Shown piece after piece: positions 10,450 through 20,384 of a stretch of 64,000 nt of DNA. The position numbers and the translations under genes were made by a program. The notes under the pieces were generated by a model that saw only the letters and a program-made list of their open reading frames with translations, ran no database searches and was not told the DNA's origin. Numbering within the stretch: the stretch's first letter is position 1; each line of letters opens with the position of its first letter. The stretch is taken from assembly GCA_029747015.1 (NCBI GenBank), contig JAKOGI010002798.1:20928-84927 (forward strand), read 5' to 3'. This DNA is from Carnegiea gigantea. Lineage: Eukaryota > Streptophyta > Magnoliopsida > Caryophyllales > Cactaceae.

Positions 10450-11847
10450 GAAAGAGAGGATAATCAACTGTCTTCAACAGATAATCCAAGGGAACCACTC
10501 TTGTTGAGCACTAGGGAAATCTCCTTAGATCAATTAGGATATAGAATAATTGAGATGGGGAGACTTAGGACACCACTAAAGTTGCCAAACTTGAGATATA
10601 GAACTAGGATTTTTGGAGGGTTGACTCAATACTCAAGTTTGTATTCAATTTAGCAAAAGATCCTTACAAATGGAAGAGAGGGGGTGTTTATAGGCCCTCC
10701 CCTCTCATACACTCAGCCAAGGCAGCTCATAAGCTGAGAATTACAAAATGACTGGGACTAAACCAGATTACAAGTTGCAAGTTTGACAAAACAAGAGATC
10801 TATTCTAGCTTTAACACCTCATTAGCTTAATAATCTGTAAATTGAGGAGTCAAGCTTACAACTAATCCTAGTACATCAGCTTAGATTCTTGAGCGTGCAA
10901 GTTGCATAAGTGGGTCACCAAAAACAAGGGTGGACAGTCGGCCTTCCCTTTACCCGGGTAAAGGATTTCCTCCTCTACTTTAGCTAAATAAAACAAGCAC
11001 AAGCTGGTCCCTTAACACAACTTTAGGGCCATGATTTGGTAAATATTTAGATGTCTTTTCATGCCCTAAAGTTTGACAGAATTTAGAACAAAGCAAGTCA
11101 ACCAAACAGCCCACTTATTCGAACTGTGCTGGATTCTGCTCGACAGTGCACAGTTTCGGGCTTTGGCTTGGATGGCCGACCAAATGGGCTCTAAATGCTT
11201 TACAAAAGGTCTTGTTGGAAAGCTAAGACTCTAAGCTTCAAGGAGGTGGAGTGTGTAGGAAATTTACTGATGGAAATCCCTCCATCCCTTTTGTTTTAAA
11301 AAGAATCAAATCAATTAGGTAAGCTCAATATGCTGGATTAAGGATGAATAAATCATCCAAGTTTTGTTTAAACATTGAAACTGCAGGGCAAGGGTTAATT
11401 CCAGCAGCTAACCCGCTTTTGTGTGCTTAATTCATCAAGCATCCTCAAGGTTTAAGTCTAATATTTTTCAATGGATTTGAAGTTCAAGAAGTCAGCTTTA
11501 CAGAAAAACAAGTTTCATCCAATTTGAACTTCATTTGCCCATTCAAATTAGCAATTAAACCTAAGGTGTCCAAACTGCCCAGCAGGACCAGATTATGCAC
11601 GGTTTTGGTTACTTCATAACTCAAGCTATATGATGGTTTAAGTCTTGGATTTTTACCTTTTTGGAATCCCCAATAAGTCCACTTTCAAGTCCAATTGGAA
11701 TCATCCGATTTGGAATTCAATTGGTTGGTTAAATCAGCTCATTTTCAGTCCTATGCTGTTTTGGACCAGATTCTGCACGGTTCAAATATTCAGCCTATTT
11801 CAAGGGACAAATGACGTCCAAATGCTTTGATTCAAAAAGAAGGGTAA

Positions 11848-13167
11848 TGATGCATATTTCCATATGCATCATTTTCATTCCTCAAGCTCAACTTCAAGGG
11901 AGGAAAAGGCCAAACAAGATCATACGTGGAAACACTTATATTTGGTCCCATTATTTGAGTTCCATGATACAAGACACTTTGTGGAGTTTGTTTTGAACTT
12001 CAAAGTGCCTTATTCCAAGGGGTTTCCCAAATGGGGATCAAGACCATCATGCTCCTTGCCCGTAAACTCCACTACTCCTATTAAGCTCGAGGAAGATCAC
12101 AAGCAGCCAAAGAAGTCAAGGAGATTGCGCTTATGTTCAGCAAAGCCATGGAGTTTAACCCTCTTTTCATGCTTAGTTCGTCCATGCCGAGGCCCGATTT
12201 TGTATGTCTATTGCAGCAAGAAAAGATGGGTAATTCTCATGAAGTCCTCCACCTCATTCAAGCTTAAAGAGTTAGCTTTCTAATAAGACCAGCCACGCAT
12301 CATTTGGAGTCCATTTGGTTGGTTATCTTTGGCCCACATCATAAAGTGCTGAAATGCAGTCCAGTTCTGAGCAGTCTGCACTCTTCAGCCCATAACTTTT
12401 AAACGGACGGTCCAAATATAGTGAAACCACTTCCATTGGAAACTAGACTCTTCAGGCTTTTCAGAGAATCAAGAATCATTCAATTTGGATCACAAATCAG
12501 AGAGTTATGGTCCCAATGAATCTGGCCCTGCTGTAGGTGTAAACGCGTTTATGAGCTGAATGTGTATACATGAACCATCACGTCTTTTGGTTTGCTCAAG
12601 CTGCGTTTTTCCCTTTCTTCCAAGGCTGAAACGTGACCTTTTCAAGTCTCTCAAGTGGATAGTTGATAGGTTGTCATTTAAGTAGATAAATGGCCATGTG
12701 TATGTTGTGTCTTTTCGGTTTTCTAGTCTTTTAGGTTACATTTCAGTTTCGTGTCTTTTTGTTTTCTATCTAGTAATGAGTCTTTATGTGTTTGAGTCTT
12801 TTCATGTGTAAGGCCAGCCTATAAAAGGCCATAGTTCACGTTGTGTTAATCAAGCATTCATCAAATGAAAAGCAAAGTTCAGAATTGAGTTGCATACTCT
12901 CTTCTTTCAAAAATCCCTAGTTCTATATCTTGAGAATTGGCCCTCTCAGGTGGTGTTCTAGGTCCCTTCCCTCATCTAGGTGGTGATTAACTTCTGTATC
13001 CTAGATTGAGTTAGGGGATTGCCCAAGTTATTTGGCTTGAGTGGCTCCAATTGGATTATCTCTAGTCAAATACTTGAACTATCCTTTTCTCATTTTTACT
13101 TTGTTCTCACCCCTCAAAAAACCAAAAACACATCTTGTCTTGGTCATTTGTGCTCGCTTATACATCA
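11848..13167 (+). repeat. First LTR of S
   Basis: 1320 bp, starting with the TGATGCATAT/ATATGCATCA inverted repeat and ending TACATCA. A TATAAAA box lies at 12820-12826. Its U3 start carries the same coding tail (11864-12283) as the 3' copy. Confidence 0.92.
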
Positions 13168-13256
13168 ATTGGTATCAGAGCCTAGGTTGCCCACTTGACA
13201 AAGCTTCCAAACCCAAACACATCCACAAATTAGCCCTATACACATCTGGTGCTACC

Positions 13257-14135
13257 ATGAGTTCTAGGATGAGCATTAAAAGGTGTTCTAAGTGTCAAGG
13301 CTTTGGTCATGCACTCTCGGACTGCCCCAACAAGGAATTCATCACCTTGACCGAATGGGAAGCAGCCATGAAGGAAGAAAAAGAAGTTAGCTATCCATTT
13401 GTCTTAACTGGAGAAGGCCATTATCAAGAAAATAGTGACGTTAACTTTGATCTACCTCCCATCTTTGATGCCTATGATGAAGTAGATAATGAGATAAATT
13501 GGAGCCTACCTCCAAGATTTGATGAGCATGAACCTAGCCCCATTCAACCTTCCCAAACCCCCAAACCACAAAAAGCCTTACAAAAGATGCCTTATGAATT
13601 TTTCCCTCAAAGAACCACATTCCATAAATATGCCCTCTTGTATGAGAAGAATAAAGAACTCTTGAGTTTGAGGACAAACTCCAAACCACCCGGGGAGTAT
13701 GATGCATATTTCCATATGCATCATTTTCATTCCTCAAGCTCAACTTCAAGGGAGGAAAAGGCCAAACAAGATCATACGTGGAAACACTTATATTTGGTCC
13801 CATTATTTGAGTTCCATGATACAAGACACTTTGTGGAGTTTGTTTTGAACTTCAAAGTGCCTTATTCCAAGGGGTTTCCCAAATGGGGATCAAGACCATC
13901 ATGCTCCTTGCCCGTAAACTCCACTACTCCTATTAAGCTCGAGGAAGATCACAAGCAGCCAAAGAAGTCAAGGAGATTGCGCTTATGTTCAGCAAAGCTA
14001 TGGAGTTTAACCCTCTTTTCATGCTTAGTTCGTCCATGCCGAGGCCCGATTTTGTATGTCTATTGCAGCAAGAAAAGATGGGTAATTCTCATGAAGTCCT
14101 TCACCTCATTCAAGCTTAAAGAGTTAGCTTTCTAA
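13257..14135 (+). CDS. Minimal gag of S: zinc knuckle plus U3-encoded tail (292 aa)
   Basis: The ATG at 13257 lies 75 nt after the primer site (13170-13181). The protein begins at the nucleocapsid: R-C-S-K-C-Q-G-F-G-H-A-L-S-D-C is a good CCHC knuckle at residues ~10-23. The capsid core seen in other gag frames is absent. An acidic region and the S-L-R-T-N-S-K-P-P-G-E-Y tail at the polypurine tract (13685-13699) follow. The last ~145 codons lie inside the 3' LTR. The frame is open throughout. It could bind nucleic acid but cannot build a particle alone (inference). Confidence 0.7.
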   Translation: MSSRMSIKRCSKCQGFGHALSDCPNKEFITLTEWEAAMKEEKEVSYPFVLTGEGHYQENSDVNFDLPPIFDAYDEVDNEINWSLPPRFDEHEPSPIQPSQTPKPQKALQKMPYEFFPQRTTFHKYALLYEKNKELLSLRTNSKPPGEYDAYFHMHHFHSSSSTSREEKAKQDHTWKHLYLVPLFEFHDTRHFVEFVLNFKVPYSKGFPKWGSRPSCSLPVNSTTPIKLEEDHKQPKKSRRLRLCSAKLWSLTLFSCLVRPCRGPILYVYCSKKRWVILMKSFTSFKLKELAF

Positions 14136-15018
14136 TAAGACCAGCCACGCATCATTTGGAGTCCATTTGGTTGGTTATCTTTGGCCCACATCATAAAATG
14201 CTGAAATGCAGTCCAGTTCTGAGCAGTCTGCACTTTTCAGCCCATAACTTTTAAACGGACGGTCCAAATATAGTGAAACCACTTCCATTGGAAACTAGAC
14301 TCTTCAGGCTTTTCATAGAATCAAGAATCATTCAATTTGGATCACAAATCAGGGAGTTATGGTCTAATGAATCTGGCCCTGCTGTAGGTGTAAACGCGTT
14401 TATGAGCTGAATGTGCATACATGAACCATCACGTCTTTTGGTTTGCTCAAGCTGCGTTTTTCCCTTTCTTCCAAGGCTGAAACATGACCTTTTCAAGTCT
14501 CTCAAGTGGATAGTTGATAGGTTGTCATTTAAGTAGATAAATGGCCATGTTTATGTTGTGTCTTTTCGGTTTTCTAGTCTTTTAGGTTACATTTCAGTTT
14601 CGTGTCTTTTTGTTTTCTATCTAGTACTGAGTCTTTATGTGTTTGAGTCTTTTCATGTGTAAGGCCAGCCTATAAAAGGCCATAGTTCACGTTGTGTTAA
14701 TCAAGCATTCATCAAATGAAAAGCAAAGTTCAGAAATGAGTTGCATACTCTCTTCTTTCAAAAATCCCTAGTTCTATATCTTGAGAATTGGCCCTCTCAG
14801 GTGGTGTTCTAGGTCCCTTCCCTCATCTAGGTGGTGATTAACTTCTGTATCCCAGATTGAGTTAGGGGATTGCCCAAGTTATTTGGCTTGAGTGGCTCCA
14901 ATTGGATTATCTCTAGTCAAGTACTTGAACTATCCTTTTCTCATTTTTACTTTGTTCTCACCCCTCAAAAAACCAAAAACACATCTTGTCTTGGTCATTT
15001 GTGCTCGCTTATACATCA
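13700..15018 (+). repeat. Second LTR of S
   Basis: 1319 bp, colinear with the first LTR and with about ten visible substitutions. It ends ATACATCA and runs straight into the hairpin joint. Confidence 0.92.
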
Positions 15019-15030
15019 TTTGGTGAGCAC
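15001..15030. other. Hairpin joint between the second and the inverted LTR of S
   Basis: GTGCTC (15001-15006) and GAGCAC (15025-15030) close an 18-nt loop made of the LTR end (..TACATCA) and TTTGGT. The complementarity continues outward along the two LTRs for about 1.3 kb, making this the centre of a very long inverted repeat. Confidence 0.9.
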
Positions 15031-16330
15031 AAATGACCAAGACAAGATGTGTTTTTGGTTTTTTGAGGGGTGAGAACAAAGTAAAAATGAGAAAAGGATA
15101 GTTCAAGTATTTGACTAGAGATAATCTAATTGGAGCCACTCAAGCCAAATAACTTGGGCAATCCCCTAACTCAATCTAGGATACAGAAGTTAATCACCAC
15201 CTAGATGAGGGAAGGGACCTAGAACACCACCTGAGAGGGCCAATTCTCAAGATATAGAACTAGGGATTTTTGAAAGAAGAGAGTATGCAACTCAATTCTG
15301 AACTTTGCTTTTCATTTGATGAATGCTTGATTAACACAACGTGAACTATGGCCTTTTATAGGCTGGCCTTACACATGAAAAGACTCAAACACATAAAGAC
15401 ACAGTACTAGATAGAAAACAAAAAGACACGAAACTGAAATGTAACCTAAAAGACTAGAAAACCGAAAAGACACAACATACACATGGCCATTTATCTACTT
15501 AAATGACAACCTATCAACTATCCACTTGAGAGACTTGAAAGGTCACGTTTCAGCCTTGGAAGAAAGGGAAAAACGCAGCTTGAGCAAACCAAAAGACGTG
15601 ATGGTTCATGTATGCACATTCAGCTCATAAACGCGTTTACACCTACAGTAGGGCCAGATTCATTAGACCATAACTCCCTGATTTGTGATCCAAATTGAAT
15701 GATTCTTGATTCTCTGAAAAGCCTGAAGAGTCTAGTTTCCAATGGAAGTGGTTTCACTATATTTGGACTGTCCGTTTAAAAGTTATTGGCTGAAGAGTGC
15801 AGACTGCTTAGAACTGGACTGCATTTCAGCACTTTATGATGTGGGCTAAAGATAACCAACCAAATGGACTCCAAATGATGCGTGGCCGGTCTTATTAGAA
15901 AGCTAACTCTTTAAGCTTGAATGAGGTGAAGGACTTCATGAGAATTACCCATCTTTTCTTGCTGCAATAGACATACAAAATCGGGCCTCGGCATGGACGA
16001 ACTAAGCATGAAAAGAGGGTTAAACTCCATGGCTTTGCTGAACATAAGCGCAATCTCCTTGACTTCTGTGGCTTCTTGTGATCTTCCTCGAGCTTAATAG
16101 GAGTAGTGGAGTTTATGGGCAAGGAGCATGATGGTCTTGATCCCCATTTGGGAAACCCCTTGGAATAAGGCACTTTGAAGTTCAAAGCAAACTCCACAAA
16201 GTGTCTTGTATCATGGAACTCAAATAATGGGACCAAATATAAGTGTTTCCACGTATGATCTTGTTTGGCCTTTTCCTCCCCTGAAGTTGAGCTTGAGGAA
16301 TGAAAATGATGCATATGGAAATATGCATCA
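15025..16330 (-). repeat. Inverted third LTR of S
   Basis: Reverse complement of the S LTR, missing about 12 bp at its U5 end (TGATGTATAAGC) and complete at its U3 end, which abuts GGTAA. It shares some variants with the first LTR and others with the second, and has further changes of its own. Confidence 0.92.
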
Positions 16331-17417
16331 GGTAAACTAGACATCTTACGGTTTCCTTCCATGTAAAGAAAGCTCAAATTGCTCAGCATTTTAGGTGTCA
16401 ACCACGAAGCACAAGACAAGGCAGAAACCGGCACCTAGACACCCGGTTACTTAGCTAGGTGGTTTTCCCTCCTAGATGGGTTTGCTAGAGGTGTGTGCTT
16501 GCCTACTTGGTCATCTTGAGCTGCTTGGTAAGCTGCCACTCAGCCACATAGGAGTGAGACACGTGGAAGCAAGAAGAAGGCGACACTTGGCAAGCTATGA
16601 ACCAGGCCACACTCACTCTACATGGCAGCCATGCATTCATCAACCTTTTGAGGTGGCAGCCGTGTGAAACTTACCTCTCTTGAAGGGAAAATGAGTCAAC
16701 AAGGTTTCTTAATGCTTAGGAAAGAGTTTAAGAAGGCAAACTTGTATTTTGTAGCTTAAACTTTCAGCTTATACTTGTTTAAGCTCTAACCGTGTACTAA
16801 TTAGCTTAGGTTAGCTTAATGACTTTCCTAGCTTAGAAGGAAAGCTCCTTTTGTGTATTTTGAAGGCTATATAAGAGCCTTAGTTGTTCATTGTGTAAGA
16901 TATACTTGAATTTCGAATTGAGAGAATAGACTTTGTGTCTTTGAGTTTCCTTTAAACACTTAACTTGCTTATCCTTAATTAGGCCGATTAAGGTGGTGTC
17001 CAAGTAAAGTCTTAACTCTTAATTAGGTGGTGTTTCTGTATCCTAATTAAAGTTAAGGGCCCTAAACTCAAACTTAGTGGTGTTTCTGTATCTAAGTGAG
17101 GGTTTAGAACTATCCATCTACCTTATTTATCTCACGGGTTCCTTGTTAACTTTGCTAAATTTCAGTTCACACACCGTGTACTTTGCATTTTACTTTGAGT
17201 TTACAATTAATCCCTTGAAGATACATCAAGTTCCTTTTCCTTTTCCCATTTAGAATCCCTTGATTCTAAATCCCATCCCTTCCTCACGTTGTTGCTGCCT
17301 CACAAACAGCCCCTAACGTGCCACTTTCCTTGGTTTTTTCCTTGATTGTATTCTTCCTTGGTTTTAAGCTTTCACTCTTAATTTGAGTTTTGGCTTGAAC
17401 CCTCGGCAGGTACATCA

Positions 17418-17551
17418 TTTTTGGTATCAGAGCAAGTTCAGATCCTTGCCTGAACCCCACGCTCCCAAATTAAATCCAAACACAAACAGCCTACTTACAT
17501 TTCAAATCAGCCCACAAAGAACCCTAGGCCTCGTCCTTCACGCCATCTTCA
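17418..17551 (+). promoter_or_regulatory. Primer-binding site and short leader of B
   Basis: TGGTATCAGAGC at 17422-17433, 4 nt from the LTR. The rest holds no GCACG hairpin. An ACG at 17540-17542 stands where related elements have the gag ATG (A/C-T-G-C-C-A-T-C-T-T-C context), so the usual start seems lost by a T-to-C change. Confidence 0.8.
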
Positions 17552-18496
17552 ATGAGCTTGGAGAAAGAACTAGCTTTTATTGATATTGGATATGCTTGCT
17601 TTGCAATTCCAAAATTTCGTGGCGAAAAGGAAGAGTTCACATGTTGGTTATCTAAGGTGGAACGAGTTTTTACTTGTTGTATCCTTAGTGACCAAGAGAA
17701 GTTCAATGTGGTTATTTCAAGATTGAGAGATTGTGCACTTCAGTGGTGGAATAAGTACAAGTTTGAGCGAAAAAAGAAAGGAAAAGAGAAGGTGAGAACT
17801 TGGAAGAAATTAAGTAGTAAGTTGAAGGATTCCTTTCGTCCATCCACTTACACGCCCATGAAAAAAAAAATCTCCATTAAGCTCATAAGTTCATTCCCTT
17901 CCACTCCGTAAAAAAGCCCAACTCCACCAAAGAACCCTTTCCCACCACCCACACAAAGACCCCTTCCTAAAGGAGCTCGAAAATGTTTTAAGTGCCAAGG
18001 ATTGGGTCACTTAGCATCCGAATGTCCCAACCTAAGAAATGTCACCCTAGCTGAATGGAAGGCCATAGAAGAGGTTCAATCAGAAGAGAAAGTTGAAGGC
18101 CATGATGGAGATGATCTTAAAGAAGTCATGGTAGAAGCTGATGAAGGCTCCATGCTCCCCCTGGACACCCACCATCCACCTAGAAGCCATGAGCATCTCG
18201 GCCTTCCCACCACTTTTCATGAACCACCATCCTTTTTTTCCACTCCACCCACATCCAAAACACTCAAATACAATTTCTGTCAACCCATTTCAGAACCTTT
18301 ACTTAATGCTCCTAATTCTGAATTAAGAGTACTTAAGGTAGTGGTTCAAAGCAAAATCAAAGAGTCCCCTACATCCACCATTCAAACCAGTAAGGGGAAA
18401 GGAAAGAAGAGAGTCTCTAAGTTCAAAAGAGACTTGTTTTTATGGTTGATTTTATTTCAGCCAGAAATGAAGAAAGAAGAGGAGTTCTTTACCTAA
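17552..18496 (+). pseudogene. Gag of B, interrupted by one in-frame stop
   Basis: The same frame runs from ATG 17552 to 18496, broken only by TAA at 17909-17911, in a place where related frames read P-Q-K-S (a CAA-to-TAA change fits). The first part has W-L-S-K-V-E-R-V-F and W-W-N-K-Y. After the stop come a Pro-rich linker, knuckle CFKCQGLGHLASEC at about 17983-18024, an acidic region, and a Ser/Lys-rich end. Unlike A-1, the frame stops before the polypurine tract. No pol follows. Confidence 0.85.
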
Positions 18497-18534
18497 TATG
18501 ATTTGAGGGCAAATCATTTTTAACAAGGGGAGTA

Positions 18535-20190
18535 TGATGGAAATCCCTCCATCCCTTTTGTTTTAAAAAGAATCAAATCAATTAGGTAAGCTCAATATGC
18601 TGGATTAAGGATGAATAAATCATCCAAGTTTTGTCTAAACATTGAAACTGCAGGGCAAGGGTTAATTCCAGCAGCTAACCTGTTTTTGTGTGCTTAATTA
18701 CTCAAACATACTAAGGTTTAAGTCTAATGTTTTTTGATGGATTTGAAGTTCAAGATGTTAGCTTTCCAACAAATTAAGTTTCATCCAATTTGGACTTCAT
18801 TTGGTCGTTCAAATCAGCAATTAAACCCAAGGTGTCAAAACTGCCCAGCAGGACCAGAATAAGCACGGTATTGATTAATTCATAACTTAAGCTATATGAT
18901 GGCTTAAGTCTTCATTTATACATTTTTGGAATCCCCAAGATCTCTACTTTCAAGTCCAATTGGAATCATCTGATTTAGAATTCACTGGTCGGTTAAATCA
19001 ACTCATTTTCAGTCCTATGCTGTTTTGGACCAGATTCTGCACGGTTCGAATATTCAGCCTATTTCAAGGGACAAATGACGTCCAAATGCTTTGATTCAAA
19101 AAGAAGGGTAAACTAGACATCTTACGGTTTCCTTCCATGTAAAGAAAGCTCAAATTACTCAGCATTTGAGGTGTCAACCACGAAGCACAAGATAAGGCAG
19201 AAACCGGCACCTAGACACCTGGTTACTTAGCTAGGTGGTTTTCCCTCCTAGATGGGTTTGCTAGAGGTGTGTGCTTGCCTACTTGGTCATCTTCAGCTGC
19301 TTGGTAAGCTGCTACTCAGCCACATAGGAGTGAGACACGTGGAAGCAAGAAGAAGGCGACACTTGGCAAGGTATGAACTGGCCACACTCACTCTACATGG
19401 CAGCCATGCATTCATCAACCTTTTGAGGTGGCAGCCGTGTGAAACTTACCTCTCTTGAAGGGAAATTGAGTCAACAAGGTTTCTTAATGCTTAGGAAAGA
19501 GTTTAAGAAGGAAATCTTGTGTTTTATAGCTTAAACTTTCAGCTTATACTTGTTTAAGCTCTAACCGTGTACTAATTAGCTTAGGTTAGCTTAATGACTT
19601 TACTAGCTTAGAAGGAAAGCTCCTTTTGTGTATTTTGAAGGCTATATAAGAGCCTTAGTTGTTCATTGTGTAATATATACTTGAATTTCGAATTGAGAGA
19701 AGAGACTTTGTGTCTTTGAGTTTCCTTTAAACACTTAACTTGCTTATCCTTAATTAGGCCGATTAAGGTGGTGTCCAAGTAAAGTCTTAACTCTTAATTA
19801 GGTGGTGTTTCTGTATCCTAATTAAAGTTAAGGGCCCTAAACTCAAACTTAGTGGTGTTTCTGTATCTAAGTGAGGATTTAGAACTATCCATCTACCTTG
19901 TTTATCTCTCGGGTTCCTTGTTAACTTTGCTGAATTTCAGTTCACAAACCGTGTACTTTGCATTCTGGTTTGAGTTTACAATTAATCCCTTGAAGATACA
20001 TCAAGTTCCTTTTCCTTTTCCCATTTAGAATCCCTTGATTCTAATTCCCATCCCTACCTCACGTTGTTGCTGCCTCACAAACAGCCCCTAACGTGCCACT
20101 TTCCTTGGTTTTTTCCTTGATTGTATTCTTCCTTGGTTTTAAGCTTTCACTCTTAATTTGAGTTTTGGCTTGAGCCCTCAGCAGGTATCA
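18535..20190 (+). repeat. 3' LTR of B
   Basis: 1656 bp from TGATGGAAATCCC to GCAGGTATCA, with TATATAA at 19643-19649. It gives the uninterrupted reference for the split 5' LTR. Confidence 0.93.
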
Positions 20191-20384
20191 TTTACCCTTC
20201 TAGGTTTTGTTCCAATACGGATACAAATCTGAGCCAATTTTTAGATGAACTGGCTCGTTCACTGTCCATTTCGGTCAGGTGGTTTCTAACCATTGTATGG
20301 ACTTCCCTTACCTTCTTGGGCTCCATAACTTATGTTGGCCCATTAGGGAGGGTTTCTAAAGGTTTACTTGGATCATCCCCATCA

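Larger units (their letters stand above)
11848..16330 (+). mobile_element. Composite element S: LTR-interior-LTR plus an inverted third LTR
   Basis: A single GGTAA duplication (11843-11847 and 16331-16335) bounds a 4483-bp insertion. In order it has a plus LTR, a 532-bp interior with primer site and a tiny gag, a plus LTR, the 6 nt TTTGGT (like the start of the primer site), and an inverted LTR lacking its first ~12 bp. Both outer ends are therefore U3 ends. The three LTRs differ from each other at a modest number of sites, with the inverted one carrying the most private changes. See findings for a model. Confidence 0.9.
11268..17417 (+). repeat. 5' LTR of B, interrupted by S
   Basis: Parts 11268-11847 and 16336-17417 align continuously with the 3' LTR at 18535-20190 once S is removed. 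TATATAA lies at 16868-16874. The LTR ends TACATCA at 17417. Confidence 0.9.
11268..20190 (+). mobile_element. Element B: gag-only LTR retrotransposon, split by composite element S
   Basis: A perfect TTTAC duplication (11263-11267 and 20191-20195) bounds it. Removing S (11848-16330 plus one GGTAA copy) leaves about 4.4 kb: a 1662-bp 5' LTR, 1.1-kb interior and a 1656-bp 3' LTR. The interior has a primer site, a short leader without hairpins, a broken gag with zinc knuckle and a polypurine tract (TTAACAAGGGGAGTA, 18520-18534). There is no pol. Confidence 0.92.
10450..20384 (-). repeat. 3' LTR of element D, split by element B
   Basis: The LTR pieces are 10450-11267 and 20196-20384; the middle is element B with TTTAC duplications. 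The right end CCCATCA at 20384 abuts the minus-strand polypurine tract (TACTCCCCGGG, 20385-20395). The R-U5 part keeps the AGATAATCC..GGAACCACTC and ATATAGAACTAGG blocks seen in A LTRs. The left end is not resolved because the solo LTR and unassigned DNA intervene. Confidence 0.6.

Noticed and set aside
13170..13181. TGGTATCAGAGC sites as possible tRNA genes
   Set aside because: Only 12 nt matching a tRNA 3' end, always 2-4 nt from an LTR: primer-binding sites.
15001..16330. Inverted S LTRs as a foldback or MITE transposon
   Set aside because: Arms are complete LTRs of the adjacent element and the duplication surrounds the whole composite.
16476..16667. Repeated frame in the B LTR (also 19252-19458)
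   Set aside because: Present only as copies of one LTR; no homology recognised and the C-termini differ after small changes.
17909..17911. TAA in B gag as a programmed readthrough stop
   Set aside because: No pol lies downstream and related frames have a Gln codon there; a simple nonsense change fits better.
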